A stretch of 64,000 nt of DNA from Batillaria attramentaria (GCA_018292915.2 JACVVK020000034.1:2503501-2567500), one strand, 5' to 3'. Positions 35,161-45,334 are shown, counted from the stretch's first letter. A program made the numbers and translations. Notes: a model not told the origin generated them from the letters alone.

Positions 35161-36789
35161 ACGTCGATGGCGGCCCTCAAGAATAATCATTCACTTCAAA
35201 GACGAGCATTATTGCGGGCGGGGGAGATTTCAAGTGTGGCCTATGTCGGGGATGTGTGTTACCGTTCGTGAAAATTTTACACACATTTGAAGTGTCGCCC
35301 TGAAATGTCTGCCACCGACAGTTTTATTTTTCATCGTTGACGGTTCCACGTAAGCCTACGGTGTCCGTCCTTCTTTTTGTCAAAAATTGCGGAAACCCTC
35401 AGAACTTTTGGACGTCATTTTCTTCGGAACTCTAGGCACAAACCCAACGTCCTTTCCAACGCAGACCGAGCACATGTCCGCCCCTAAGTTCAGAAGTACA
35501 GACGCACAAAAAAATTATCAGTGGTTTTTTTTTTTTCCAGCTCATTTGAAAATCATACATTTTGACGTGTCCTCTCATTACCAGGTTCTCACACATGCTT
35601 TCCCATTCACTTTCACCCCCGAAAAAAAAAACTGTCAGAAATAAATCGGGAGGGATGAGCACCCGTGGAAATATCCTGAACGCACTTGATAACTCGCACT
35701 TGATTCCAGCCCCCCAAAAAGTGCACGACGTTTCGGGGGAGGGGAAGGCCGAGGAGGTTTCAGTTGCATTCAGTTTTTCTCACTCGTACGGGCCTCCGTG
35801 CGTTCACGGTCGGGTTAGGGCCCATGGCATCATCACTGCGTCAAATGGCAATTAAGGAGGCTGTGCTTATGTTCCCAACGTCTGGAGTTTTGGAAAGGAG
35901 GAGGTTAGGGCAGGCCTGACTCTGAGTGTATTTGGAGTTATTCATTTCCGCCAAAGATAGGGACGACCCGGTGATAAGATCAGATACGTTTGAAGATGAG
36001 TGCCGGGTGTGGAGAGGCGTTTACCAGGCTATCAGGGCCTGTGTCGTGGTCCGTCTGGCGCTCCGTCAGTCTGTTTACACCTTATCGGTCTCTGCTTGGT
36101 TTGTTCTCGTGCGGACGTAGAATGATATTGATAGTGATATTGATCTATAAGACATTCGGTCTGCATGTACACCTTCTATGATCCCACTTAGCCCCTCCTG
36201 TTGTTGTGGTGGAGAAGATAATTTTCGCCGGGCATAGAGTAAAATGCTTTTGCATGACTCAAACCGAATCATGACATTGTGTTTGAGCATGTGGATGTGG
36301 TTTCTGTCGGGGCTGAATTCTTCTTCCTGGCTTCGGGGGCTTCTGCGTGTGATGACACTGTAGACTTGTCCAGAGTAATGTTTCTTTTCCAAGAGTGCTC
36401 TTACTCTGCGGTTTCTATCACAGCTGAATGTATCTTCCTTGCTTCGGGACCTCTATATAATTATGACAAATTAATCTTTCTGCCGGTTTCAACAACTCAT
36501 GTCCATGCTCTCACCCTGATCCTTTCTTCTAGGAAAATAAATACATGTACATCTTTTATGATGTTCAAGTTAGCAGCAGGAACACCGTCACAATGTCCGC
36601 CAGTACCGTCAAAGACGACATTTGTCTGAAATCACCCTCGCTCAGTATTGATAAGAGGCGTCACACCGCAAAACACTTCGTCAATTTGACAGTAAATACT
36701 CGGTCGAATCACCAGTCACATGTTTTCAAAAGAAGTCCTCGCGGTTTTTTTAATTTTGTATTTTTGTTGTTTTGGGTTTTTTGTGGTTT
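35161..36789. other. No gene seen
   Basis: Unique sequence with several 70-116-codon frames, none recognisable. The 36279-36629 plus frame lacks a repeat cause but has no domain. Confidence 0.4.
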
Positions 36790-36870
36790 GTTGTTGTTGT
36801 TGTTGTTCGTGTCCTTGATATTACCCATACTGATGTAGTGGGAAAGACGTTACAAGTCGCAAGCGGCTAA
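36790..36870 (+). mobile_element. SINE-A body fragment
   Basis: After a (GTT)n run, GTGTCCTTGATATTACCC, ATGTAGTGGGAAAGACGTTAC (in pieces) and CAAGTCGCAAGC match the last third of SINE-A. A 5'-truncated or degraded copy. Confidence 0.7.
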
Positions 36871-37189
36871 ATCATGAGCTGACAATAAGAACCTTGCATG
36901 TTGTTCATAAGCCGTTTGTGCCTGTTAGGCTGTGTACACAATGGACGCCGATGTGTGGATCACAGTTTTGGTGAAGCATTTAGCCGACTTCAGTTTCGTG
37001 GGCAAAGCGACAGATTCCTGTCTACTCGACGCTGTTGCCCGGTGTCTGTGATCATACAAAACTTATTCTCGACTACGAAGACGTCAAATTCACAGCCTCA
37101 GTATTGAGTCAGTACCACTTCGATCAGTGTCTGATGACCGGCAGTTTTGATCTTTGAGTTTGTCAGTGTGGGTGTCCACTGACTGATCT
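36871..37189. other. No gene seen
   Basis: Unique sequence. Confidence 0.3.
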
Positions 37190-37377
37190 GGAGGTAGGTA
37201 GGTAGGTAGGTTGCTTGGTTTGCTTGCTTGCCTTTTTCCAACTACACCAGGCTGATACCAAAGACGGAGCAACGATGAAGAAGCCAGCGAAATTCTTTTA
37301 TTCCAGTCGGGATTCGAACTCACACTCCAAGCACTGAAGTTCCAACGCTGTCCCACGTCGGTTATCCCGGCTCCCGT
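37190..37377 (-). mobile_element. SINE-A, older copy with (ACCT)n tail
   Basis: On minus it reads head (box B GTTCGAATCC), body with AATAAAAGAATTTCGCTGGC and GTTGCTCCGTCTTTG, then tail AACCTACCTACC. The plus-strand (GGTA)n at 37193-37209 is that tail. The following SINE-A inserted immediately beside its head. Confidence 0.85.
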
Positions 37378-37571
37378 CTCTGTAGGTAAGGGGGAGCCGG
37401 GGTGGTCGAATGGTAGAGCGTTGGACTTCTAATGCTCGGGTCGTGAGTTCGATCCCCGCTGGGGCCAAATATTTGTGCTGGCTTTTTCATCGTTGCCCCG
37501 TCTTTGATATCACCCTATGTGGTGGAAAAGGACGTTAAACCCCCAAACACCCACCCACCCTCTGTAGGTAA
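37378..37571 (+). mobile_element. SINE-A, young copy with 12-bp TSD (subfamily B)
   Basis: CTCTGTAGGTAA lies at 37378-37389 and 37560-37571. The copy has box A TGGTCGAATGG, box B GTTCGATCCC and the one-base deletion CACCCTATGTGG, shared with 59773-59957 and, for the deletion, 62442-62537. These differences define a subfamily. Confidence 0.96.
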
Positions 37572-39036
37572 TTCCTCAGGGAAGACCCATTGTTTGACAA
37601 ACGACACGCTAATCTTACTTTCGCCAGCCTTTATTTAAGTACAACGTTAGAAGTCACTGCCACACACACGCACAAGAAAACAATAGTCGATGCGCGATGG
37701 TCACCGGGGGATTTCCAAACAAAGGACTTCAAAGCCCGCTTAGTTTCTCGGTGGAAGTGATGCCAGCAACGACCCTACTACATCAGCCACGCCGTGTGGG
37801 ACATACAGGCCTTGATTCCGGTCAGACCCGGCGGATGCTGACTCTGCAGACCCTAACACAGACCTATCCATCAGCGTTTGAGAAGCAAAGGGGCTGAAAC
37901 GAGTGCTAGATGTAAAACGGCGTTTATTGCGTCCGATGACCGTCTAGACAGGGAGACCCAGCCGGTGGGGCCGTTACCCGGTGATTATTTGGAAGCAGTG
38001 AAAGACCGCTGGACACGTGTGCAATTATTGGTCCGGCTGAGAACTTGTTTATCCCTTGTGCCGTGAGTTATTGCTCTTTATACACCACAAAGCCACGCGA
38101 AGGGGGACGGTTTTATTGGTAGATAGGACGAGGCCGTTGAGAGAAAGACGGGGGGACGGAGGGAAAGGTTCGGGAGGGTTCTTGGGTAGATAAAATCGAC
38201 GGAAGATTACGTAGATATTAAATGTCCAATTAGGACTGGCTGAGGGCTGCTGGCTCCGACCCAGAACTGCTCGCACCGCTTCTCCCCCCACCCCTCAGCT
38301 TCAGAGGCTATTCATGCCTGTCTGGGAGAGCCATTGGCGTTGATTATGCCCGCTTCGGAGGGACGTAACATTTCCTCACAACTTCGGCAAACTTAAAAAA
38401 AAAAAGTTATCGGTCCGCTGAAGGTGTGAGAAAGTTCAGGCAACATAAAAATCTTTTTTCCCTCAATGACTTGGAAATGGCAACAGACAGACACAAAAAA
38501 CGCCCTCCCAAAAGCGGCCACACATCATGCTGAATGGATAGTTTGTGTGTGTGATTTTCGATAAAGTTTCAGTCACGCGCAAAGGTGAAAGCGTGCATGG
38601 CCAAGAACTGAATTCATGATACTGTCTGTTTAAGATGGCCGCTCTAGATGACTGAAGATCAAATGATTCTTCACGAAATGTTTTACAGTTAACTGTTATG
38701 ATTATAATCGTGTGCTCATATCCGCTACAAGTGCAATCAACGGAACATTAATAAACCAGGTATTTGAACAGTTTTGTGTAAGTGCGTAACAGTGTAAGAA
38801 GAGTGCTTTTTTCAAATTGAAAGAAATTTCCTGGGCTCAAAATCGAATGCTATGCTGCAGCATTCACTGTGACATTCTTCACTGACGCACCCTTAATGTA
38901 TTTTGTATTTCCGATCTATCAGGATGCATAACTTAAACAATGAGAATGATCACGGCGCTCGCAATTTAGTCACCCAGTACGTGCGTTGGAAATTCTCGAA
39001 TGCACTGAGGCCATACTGGCCATCGCATCGCTAGCG
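37572..39036. other. No gene seen
   Basis: Unique sequence; short frames at 37697-38066 have no domain. Confidence 0.4.
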
Positions 39037-39055
39037 GATTATTATTATTATTATT

Positions 39056-39090
<35 letters not shown>

Positions 39091-39115
39091 CGTTGTTGTT
39101 ATTGTTATTGTTTTG
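39037..39115. repeat. (ATT)n(GTT)n microsatellite
   Basis: About seven ATT units pass into about 15 GTT units with CGTT and ATT interruptions. Confidence 0.95.
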
Positions 39116-39177
39116 AATAAGGGCGGAAGGTGCTCCAAGAACTCCAAGGGTTTAGACGACAAAGTACATCAGCGACA

Positions 39178-39375
39178 TAGAGTGCGAGGGGAGCCGGGGT
39201 GGTCGAATGGTAGAGCGTTGGACTTCTAATGCTCGGGTCGTGAGTTCGTATCCCGGCTGGGGCCAAATATTTGTACTGGCTTTTCCATCGTTGTCCCGTC
39301 TTTGATATCACCCGTATGTGGTGGAGAAGGACGTTAAATCCCCAAACACCCACCCACCCCACCCGTAGAGTGCGA
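39178..39375 (+). mobile_element. SINE-A, young copy with 10-bp TSD (subfamily A)
   Basis: TAGAGTGCGA lies at 39178-39187 and 39366-39375. The copy has box A TGGTCGAATGG, box B GTTCGTATCC and body CACCCGTATGTGG. It is nearly identical to the 47858 and 61108 copies. Confidence 0.96.
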
Positions 39376-39796
39376 CGTACACTATACAGCAAAACTGCCT
39401 GACGGTGACCATTCACTGACTCAGTCCAAAGAATTCGTGTGTTCAACTTCTTGGTCCCCTGTTTGGAAATTGCGTTAAAATCTGATAGCTCATCGGCAGC
39501 GCCCTGCTGTCTGAACCACCGAGCGGTCAGATCAATCATTGTTTTCATCCGCACTAAGTGACCGCGGTCATGTTGTGGCCTTACAGGTTCTGACCAAAGA
39601 AAACACTAGTTCATTATCTCGTTATCAAGTTCTCACATTTCGTTTTAATTTAGTCATGGACATGAATCACTCGGCATGCAATCTTGGGTGGGTGGGAGAA
39701 CAGCCGCCGCGTCATTGTTTCTTCATCTGGAGATCAGGTTTCTGGTTTTAATTTATTTATTGACGTGAATCACATGGCAATCGGTTTTAGAGGGGG
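39376..39796. other. No gene seen
   Basis: Unique sequence. Confidence 0.3.
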
Positions 39797-39837
<41 letters not shown>

Positions 39838-39860
39838 GAGAGAGAGAGGTGGGGGGGGGG
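39797..39860. repeat. (GT)n, (GA)n and G-run
   Basis: About 19 GT units, then GAGAGAGAG, then a G-run. Confidence 0.92.
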
Positions 39861-40322
39861 ACGGGATGGTCCCGATGGTAGCAGGTGGAGGGGTCAATGC
39901 GGTCAGCTGATGAGGTGTAGGGTGCGGGACGGTGGGGGGAGAAAAGAGGGGAAGGAGGGGTGGAGGGGTGAAGGGGTGGACATGTCACCGCTCTCCCTGT
40001 CAGCTCTGGTCACGTTCCAGCATCACACGAGTCGGGCAGGCAATCCCCTGAAACAACAGCTCTCGTCCACCATCTCCACTGAACGCAGCCTGTCCGTGCG
40101 TGCCGTACGAGCAGAAACTCCGTGGCACCCAACGCTGAATTGGGGGCAGAAACGAAAACAAAAATAGCAAATTGTATTTATGGAGATCGTTATGTGAACT
40201 GGCCCTCCCAGCAAAACTTCTGGCGAGACTTTTGATAAATCACGTTCCGATTAAGAGAGAGGAAATGTCAGCTTCACAATTTGCTGAAGCTTTGTTGAAG
40301 CAGCACTCGTCGCTTTTTTTTT
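39861..40322. other. No gene seen
   Basis: Plus strand is purine-rich to about 39980, then unique sequence. Confidence 0.3.
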
Positions 40323-40400
40323 TTTAACGGTGATCTGAACAAAGATCCCAGGCGTCATGGATTTGATTGGCGCTTGGAGCGTTTTGCCAGATCACGGTAA
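40323..40400. repeat. Snap-back element, copy E (best outer arms)
   Basis: Outer arms TTAACGGTGATCTG (40323-40336) and CCAGATCACGGTAA (40387-40400) are near-perfect inverses. Inner arms CAGGCGTC and GGCGCTTGGAGCG flank the loop ATGGATTTGATT. This copy best shows the element ends at TTTA(A)CGGTGATC. Confidence 0.8.
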
Positions 40401-40769
40401 ATTTGTCCATGAAGGATCTGTCCATGACACCCTCTGATCTGCACGAGTGTTAACTGGTTCCCACTGCTAGTTTGTCAATACAGACGTCGGGTCAGCCAGT
40501 CCGATGCCAGCTTAAATTCCAAGAGATTAGAACCAGAGGGATCGTCACTGAGGCGGGAAAACCAGAACAGCTAACAGTGCGCAAGTGCACAATGCACATC
40601 ATACTTAGGCCACTCCGAGTTGTTTGCAGATTCCAACGATTCTCTCATGGCTCAAACCATGCTTAGAGGACTTCTTCTTCGTCGTTCACTAGATGGAGAT
40701 GCCAGTCGCCTGCACCGGCGAATGCAGCTGTCCTCCGAAGGTTCTGCCAGGTCGCCATAGAGCTTCACC
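40401..40769. other. No gene seen
   Basis: Unique sequence. Confidence 0.3.
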
Positions 40770-40821
40770 CTCAGCTAGGTCGGCTCCTACCCAGAGCGAG
40801 TTGGGGCAGCAAAAAAAAAAA
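40770..40821 (+). repeat. SINE-B core fragment before an A-run
   Basis: Positions 40775-40798 are identical over 24 bases to the reverse complement of 57997-58020 inside SINE-B (core GGTCGGCTCCTACCCAG). An A-run follows at 40811. Flanks differ, so this is either another SINE sharing a conserved core or a fragment. Confidence 0.6.
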
Positions 40822-40838
40822 GAAGCTCAATTGGGGGA

Positions 40839-40841
<3 letters not shown>

Positions 40842-40885
<44 letters not shown>
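40842..40885. repeat. (GT)n microsatellite
   Basis: About 22 GT units. Confidence 0.97.
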
Positions 40886-40886
<1 letters not shown>

Positions 40887-41012
40887 TATAATTATTGTCT
40901 TGCACATTTTTTTTTTCGGAATTTTTCACACATAATTTTGTACTTGTTTGTAGTTTTTAGCAACGCCGCAGGTTGAAAAGTGACCAAAGTATGGTCAAAC
41001 CTTTTTCGTTGA

Positions 41013-41018
<6 letters not shown>

Positions 41019-41067
<49 letters not shown>
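41019..41067. repeat. (CT)n microsatellite
   Basis: About 24 CT units. Confidence 0.97.
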
Positions 41068-41068
<1 letters not shown>

Positions 41069-41366
41069 GACGTCCGTCTTCTGTGTCTGTAAGTAAAGCT
41101 CATACAAAAACTTTTTCAGTTCAGGAACACGTCAATTCTTCTGTGTTTTTGCTTTCGTCGGTTAACTGTTTAAGCCCAGGGATTTGTCGGCGTCCCTCTT
41201 TCGGGGCCACAGACGCACCTATCACAATGCTGTACACGCCGTCCTTGAAGAAGAGAATGTAAACTCAGCCGACCGTGAAAGGGGGCACTGGTCTTCTGTG
41301 CAACTGTCACGGGCCACTGGCACCAGTGAGGAGTGCAGTCTGACAGCTTGTGCTTGAGGACAGCTG

Positions 41367-41431
41367 CCTTCATCTAAAGAAGGGTTTAACAGCCAAAGGA
41401 TTTGGTACGCGCTTAGGCCTTTGGTCTAGAT
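41367..41431. repeat. Snap-back element, copy F
   Basis: The right half is well preserved (GCGCTTAGGCCTTTGG, TAGATGACGGTAAA). The left half is degraded (CTTCATCTAAAGAAGGG). Same family as copies A-E. Confidence 0.7.
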
Positions 41432-41705
41432 GACGGTAAACCGGGTTTTGTTGTCCTCGTGGGGACAATGTCTCTCGCTCGAAAACCACGCGTACGCGTA
41501 ATTTTGCCTCTCCTGTGACGTGATTCTGTGGAGAACGGGTCTTTTAGCGTGAACGAATTGAAGGATGAGACGGCCGTGGTTCTCTTCTGGAAGTAATGTT
41601 GGACGCAGCACAGCCTACGAGGTCATTCACAGGCAGGATTCCTTCTGCTCTGCTTGTTTGTTAGAATTTGGATCTGTGCTCTGGGAAACAATACAGTTCA
41701 GAGTA

Positions 41706-41937
41706 TGGTTGGTTGGTTGGTTGGCGGACTGGTTGGCTTGTTGATTGGTTGGTTGGATGGGAAATGAATACAGTTCGGAACTTCAGTGATTGGTTGACAG
41801 CCTGCGAGATCATTAACGTCATTTTACGCCATATAGGGGACGGAGCAACAAGGATAAAGACATCACCTATTTTCCACTCGCAGCCCAGATTCGAACTCAC
41901 TACCTAAGCTAAGACATCCGCCTCAGCCGGGAGTGGT
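41706..41937 (-). mobile_element. SINE-A variant, (AACC)n tail class, degraded
   Basis: On minus: head with box B GTTCGAATCTG, body GTGATGTCTTTATCC, GTTGCTCCGTCCCC and AAAATGACGTTAATG, then about 50 bp before an (AACC)n-like tail (plus strand GGTTGGTTGG at 41706). Direct repeats AATACAGTTC at 41691 and 41767 bracket the tail and hint at a further event. Confidence 0.7.
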
Positions 41938-42032
41938 TTGCGCACTGTGCTGTACAGCGGCGAAAAACACGTGCTGGTTTGGCTTTGTCCCAAGGCTGTA
42001 TTGATACCCGAGCATATTCAAATGCCAAGAAA

Positions 42033-42076
42033 AGTATCTATATCTATATCTATATCTATCTATATATCTATATCTT
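42033..42076. repeat. (TATATC)n microsatellite
   Basis: About seven imperfect hexamers. Confidence 0.93.
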
Positions 42077-42132
42077 GACCCTAACCCTGTGCCTTCGAAA
42101 ATATACCGATCTATATCTAAGACACTTTAACC

Positions 42133-42200
42133 CTATCGTCATTTGGTAAAAGAAGCCTAAGCGCCATGGATTTTCATAAGCACTTAGGCCCTTTCACCAA
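42133..42200. repeat. Snap-back element, copy C
   Basis: Arms GCCTAAGCG (42155-42163) and CACTTAGGC (42181-42189) flank the loop CCATGGATTTTCATAAG. Outer arms TTTGGTAAAAG and CTTTCACCAA are complementary with one mismatch. Confidence 0.8.
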
Positions 42201-42533
42201 TTGGCGCCAGAACTCTCCTCTCTTTTCCTCGAAAGCACGGCTGTACACCCGAACCCAAACAAACAGAATCTCGTATTGAATTCAATGCAATGCGCGGATT
42301 GTCACATGAAAGGTCCACACCTGTATAAGCGTCTTGGTTGCGATCCTTTTAACCTTCCCCCTGGAGAGCCACACGATGCTCATCGCCTGTCTCTGCTGAT
42401 CCTCTCTGTGCGCAACATTCGAGCCGGGTTACGTGCCCGTGCCGACGCGGATTGGGCGCTTACCGCCCTTCATGCCCCAGTCATAATGGGTCTTCCAGAT
42501 GCTGAACAAACTTTGGCCCATGTTGCGTCCAAG
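42180..42533 (+). CDS. Candidate exon, unrecognised
   Basis: The frame is open from 42180 to past 42690 with no low-complexity cause. A CT-rich stretch (42212-42228) before AACAAACAG could be an acceptor near 42266, and CCAAG|GTAAAC at about 42533 a donor. The peptide includes CADCHMKGPHLYKRL and LPDAEQTLAHVASK. No family is recognised and no partner exon found. The first part overlaps snap-back copy C. High GC content favours chance open frames, so confidence is low. Confidence 0.18.
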
Positions 42534-42618
42534 GTAAACACACAGCGAAGTAAACACACAGACACAAGGCTCCCTTTCGTCTTGCGGGCGGCGAAGGCTG
42601 CCTCCCTCCACCACACCC

Positions 42619-42644
42619 ACTGCGCATGTCAGGTCATGCGCAGC
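42619..42644. promoter_or_regulatory. NRF1-half-site palindrome
   Basis: CTGCGCATG and CATGCGCAG are perfect inverses separated by six bases. Each arm is an NRF1-like half site (TGCGCA). No promoter evidence beyond the motif. Confidence 0.3.
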
Positions 42645-42699
42645 AACTATTGCTACCGCAGGTACCATCATCTGTGTCCGCGATACCATTAGGAGCGTG

Positions 42700-43286
42700 G
42701 ATTCGATGACAAAGCAAACATCGATGAGCGTAGCTTGAAAGCGGGTTTAGAGATGGGGGAGCGATAAGCGGTTAGCACAGGGAGCAAGACCCGTCTAGCG
42801 TGACCCACGTGTTACGCTCAACGAACACCGGCACGAGGTGAACGTGCCGATTGCGACAGCCGAAAATCGTTCTGATGCTGCATTACTCGCAATGTGCACG
42901 GCTTCCGGTGACGTAATCGTTCTGTGATGTCTTTCGGATAAAGGCCTTGCTTTGAAAATAGGAGCCGGCTGAGAAAACCGGCCGACGATAACGTTTATAG
43001 CGATTTTCCAGCATTTTGCCATCACTTCCAGAGCTAATGAATACACACAGGTTTCGCGGTACGTTGGCCGTGGAAACATCCTTCACTGACACGCGGTTTC
43101 AGCAGACAAGGGTGTAGACTAGGGTCAAATGTCATTCAGTGTTTGCACTTCGACATTTCCGACGCCGAATCATCATCGTAGGAATCTCAGTTTTTGCATG
43201 TGCTCGGAATGGTGGCCGGTTTCAAAATGTGAGAGGCACAAGCGGAATTGTGAGGTCTGAAAAAGATAAGGCTGTGGAGGTGATAT
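42700..43286. other. No gene seen
   Basis: Unique sequence; nothing supported. Confidence 0.3.
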
Positions 43287-43289
43287 GAT

Positions 43290-43318
43290 ACCCCCCCCCC
43301 CCCCCCCCCGAAAAAAAA
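43290..43318. repeat. Poly(C)-poly(A) tract
   Basis: About 20 C residues followed by G and eight A residues. Confidence 0.9.
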
Positions 43319-43469
43319 TGAAACAGAAGTGATGCGACACTGCTGTGATGTGCTTTTGTCGTGGATGCATTGCGGAGTCGTGACAACTTGAAAATAGCAA
43401 GGATATCTCGATTTTGGCTGTTTTGTCTGTAACTGATGTATTTGCTTCCTCTGTAGGACACCCACGACA

Positions 43470-43515
43470 TCACAAAAGATAATAAAGATTCAAAGATTTA
43501 TTGATTAACTTTGAA
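43470..43515 (+). repeat. LINE-3'-end-like sequence
   Basis: AGATAATAAAGATTCAAAGATTTATTGATTAAC (read in pieces) has the AATAAA plus ATTCAAAG-style ending common to CR1/L2-type LINE 3' ends. No coding remnant precedes it, so this is a weak call. Confidence 0.25.
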
Positions 43516-44009
43516 CAACGACAGCAATAACAACAACAGAACCAGCCTGAGCCAACTATGCTGAGCTATGCAGAACTACAACAGCATCCGACACACGAAA
43601 TCTCATTCATTAAAGGCCTTGGGTGTGAACCATTCTTTGCTGCCCTGACCTGCATTGAACACTGTCACACAACACCCATTGCTTTTCACGGCCCTATCAA
43701 CACTGCTGGAAAGGTAAATGGACGAGACCGTTTGTTCTTCCACAATACCGGACAAACTCGCCGTGTTTGAGGAAAGTCCGTTCCTGCCAACAACAGTATG
43801 GAAAGTATGGATTTTCTGAGACAAGCAAGTGTCACGGCCCGCACACACGTGCCCGGGCCCCTGCTAGAAGTGTTCACCACTCTCACACACAAAAGGGCGC
43901 GTGCGTGTACAAGCTTTGTTGGATATTTGCAATGTCCTATTGTTCAAATACTCTGACATGCGTTAACTGTGCGTCTCGTATATCAGCCAGCAGATGTCTG
44001 GATGTCTGC
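43516..44009. other. No gene seen
   Basis: Unique sequence; frames on both strands lack domains. Confidence 0.3.
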
Positions 44010-44665
44010 CGATGCTGAAGCATCCACACGACCCTGCTTATCAGTTTGATCACGAGGTTGCTCTCGCGGAGACATCAAAAACTTTTTTCCATTTTTTTTT
44101 TTTTTTTTTTTTTGCTGATTGCGCTTTTTGTATGAGTGCCTGCTTGTCCAAATGCATTTCACAATATCATTTTCACAAGGTCACAGCTGCTCTTGGTGAC
44201 ATCCAAACCTTTTTTGTTTTCAATTTTTTTAAAGTTCAATTTATGCCGACTGCACTTTTTGTATAACGGGCTGCTTGTGAAAATGCATTTCATCAAATAT
44301 TTTGCGTGTCTATCTGTGCGCTGAAGCATCCGCGCGACCTTGCTTATCATTTTGATCACGAGGTTGTCCTTGGTGTCACCAATATTTTTTTCAATTTTTA
44401 AGTTCAATTTTTCCCACATTTTGTAAATGTAGCTGCTTGTGAAGATGCATATCGTTAAAGGTTTATGTGTCTTTCTGTGCGATCAAGCATCCGCGCGACG
44501 TTGCTTATCATTTTGATCACGAGGTTCTTCTTGGTGACTGAAAAACTTCAAGTTTTCAAATTATCAAGTTCAATTTTTGCGAACTGCGCTTTTTTGTATC
44601 AGTGGCTCTCCTGTGAAAACGCGTTTCGTCCTCAAAGTTTCTGTGTGTCTTTCTGTGTTGCATAA
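44010..44665. repeat. ~155-bp-period degenerate tandem array, four units
   Basis: GCTGAAGCATCC(A/G)C begins units at 44014, 44320 and (as ATCAAGCATCCGCG) 44482. A fourth unit starting about 44170 has lost this segment. Each unit has TTGATCACGAGGTT or its relative, a T-rich spacer, (A/T)CTGC(A/G)CTTTTTGTAT and GAAAA(T/C)GC(A/G)TTTC. The second and fourth units show stepwise divergence. Confidence 0.78.
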
Positions 44666-44851
44666 TTGCCGGAACGTGCTTAAGTACGTTAGCAGTTGAG
44701 GGCTGAGATTGGAACAGGCGCAGTGTATCGACAGGGGCGTAGTTAGTCGATGGTCAGCACACACCGGCACGTGCGACTCGTTCGATTGTTTTCCAGGCCA
44801 GTATGTTAGTAAAACAAAGGACAAGAGGGTTGGAGCTTATGGAAAGTACAC
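44666..44851. other. Unique spacer
   Basis: Nothing supported. Confidence 0.25.
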
Positions 44852-44932
44852 TAGCGTCACATGGACAAAGGACGTGAGTGCCTGTCAAATCCATAGCGCA
44901 TAGGCCCTTTTTCCAGATGTCAGTATTGCAAT
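44852..44932. repeat. Snap-back element, copy D
   Basis: Right arm AGCGCATAGGCCCTTTTTCC and outer CAGATGTCA are well kept. The left arm GTCACATGGACAAAGG with GAGTGCC is more diverged. The loop is TGTCAAATCCAT. Confidence 0.7.
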
Positions 44933-45061
44933 GTCGGTGTCACTTGATAGGCTGGGAGCAAACTGGGGATGTGGGTCGTTCCGTCAGGTGTTCCCCGTGA
45001 CCTATCACGCTCTATTCGTGGTGCCGTATTTAATTCTGGCTTGCCCAGTTTAGGTTTTTAG

Positions 45062-45062
<1 letters not shown>

Positions 45063-45154
<92 letters not shown>
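45063..45154. repeat. Compound (CT)n(GT)n microsatellite
   Basis: About 22 CT units switch at 45106 to about 24 GT units, the same architecture as 8663-8735. Confidence 0.97.
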
Positions 45155-45155
<1 letters not shown>

Positions 45156-45265
45156 GTCAATAAGATCGATAACTTCGAATCAGAATATGACGGAAGCGGG
45201 TGGATTTTGGTAGCTTAGTTTCTGTTGTGTCCCCCTCTTCGTTCGCATGAGTCGAATTCTAGATG

Positions 45266-45334
45266 CCCGGTCAGTGGCGTATGTGGTGGAAAAGGACGTT
45301 AAACTCACAAACACCCACCCAACCCGGTCACTGG
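45266..45334 (+). mobile_element. SINE-A, extreme 5' truncation (45 bp) with 12-bp TSD
   Basis: CCCGGTCAGTGG (45266-45277) and CCCGGTCACTGG (45323-45334) flank only the last 45 bp of SINE-A: GTATGTGGTGG, AAAAGGACGTTAAAC and the CACCCACCC tail. Direct evidence that the 3' end alone supports insertion. Confidence 0.88.

Noticed and set aside
44010..44665. CRISPR-like alternation of conserved block and variable spacer
   Set aside because: The period is about 155 bp, spacers are decayed versions of each other, and the genome is eukaryotic.
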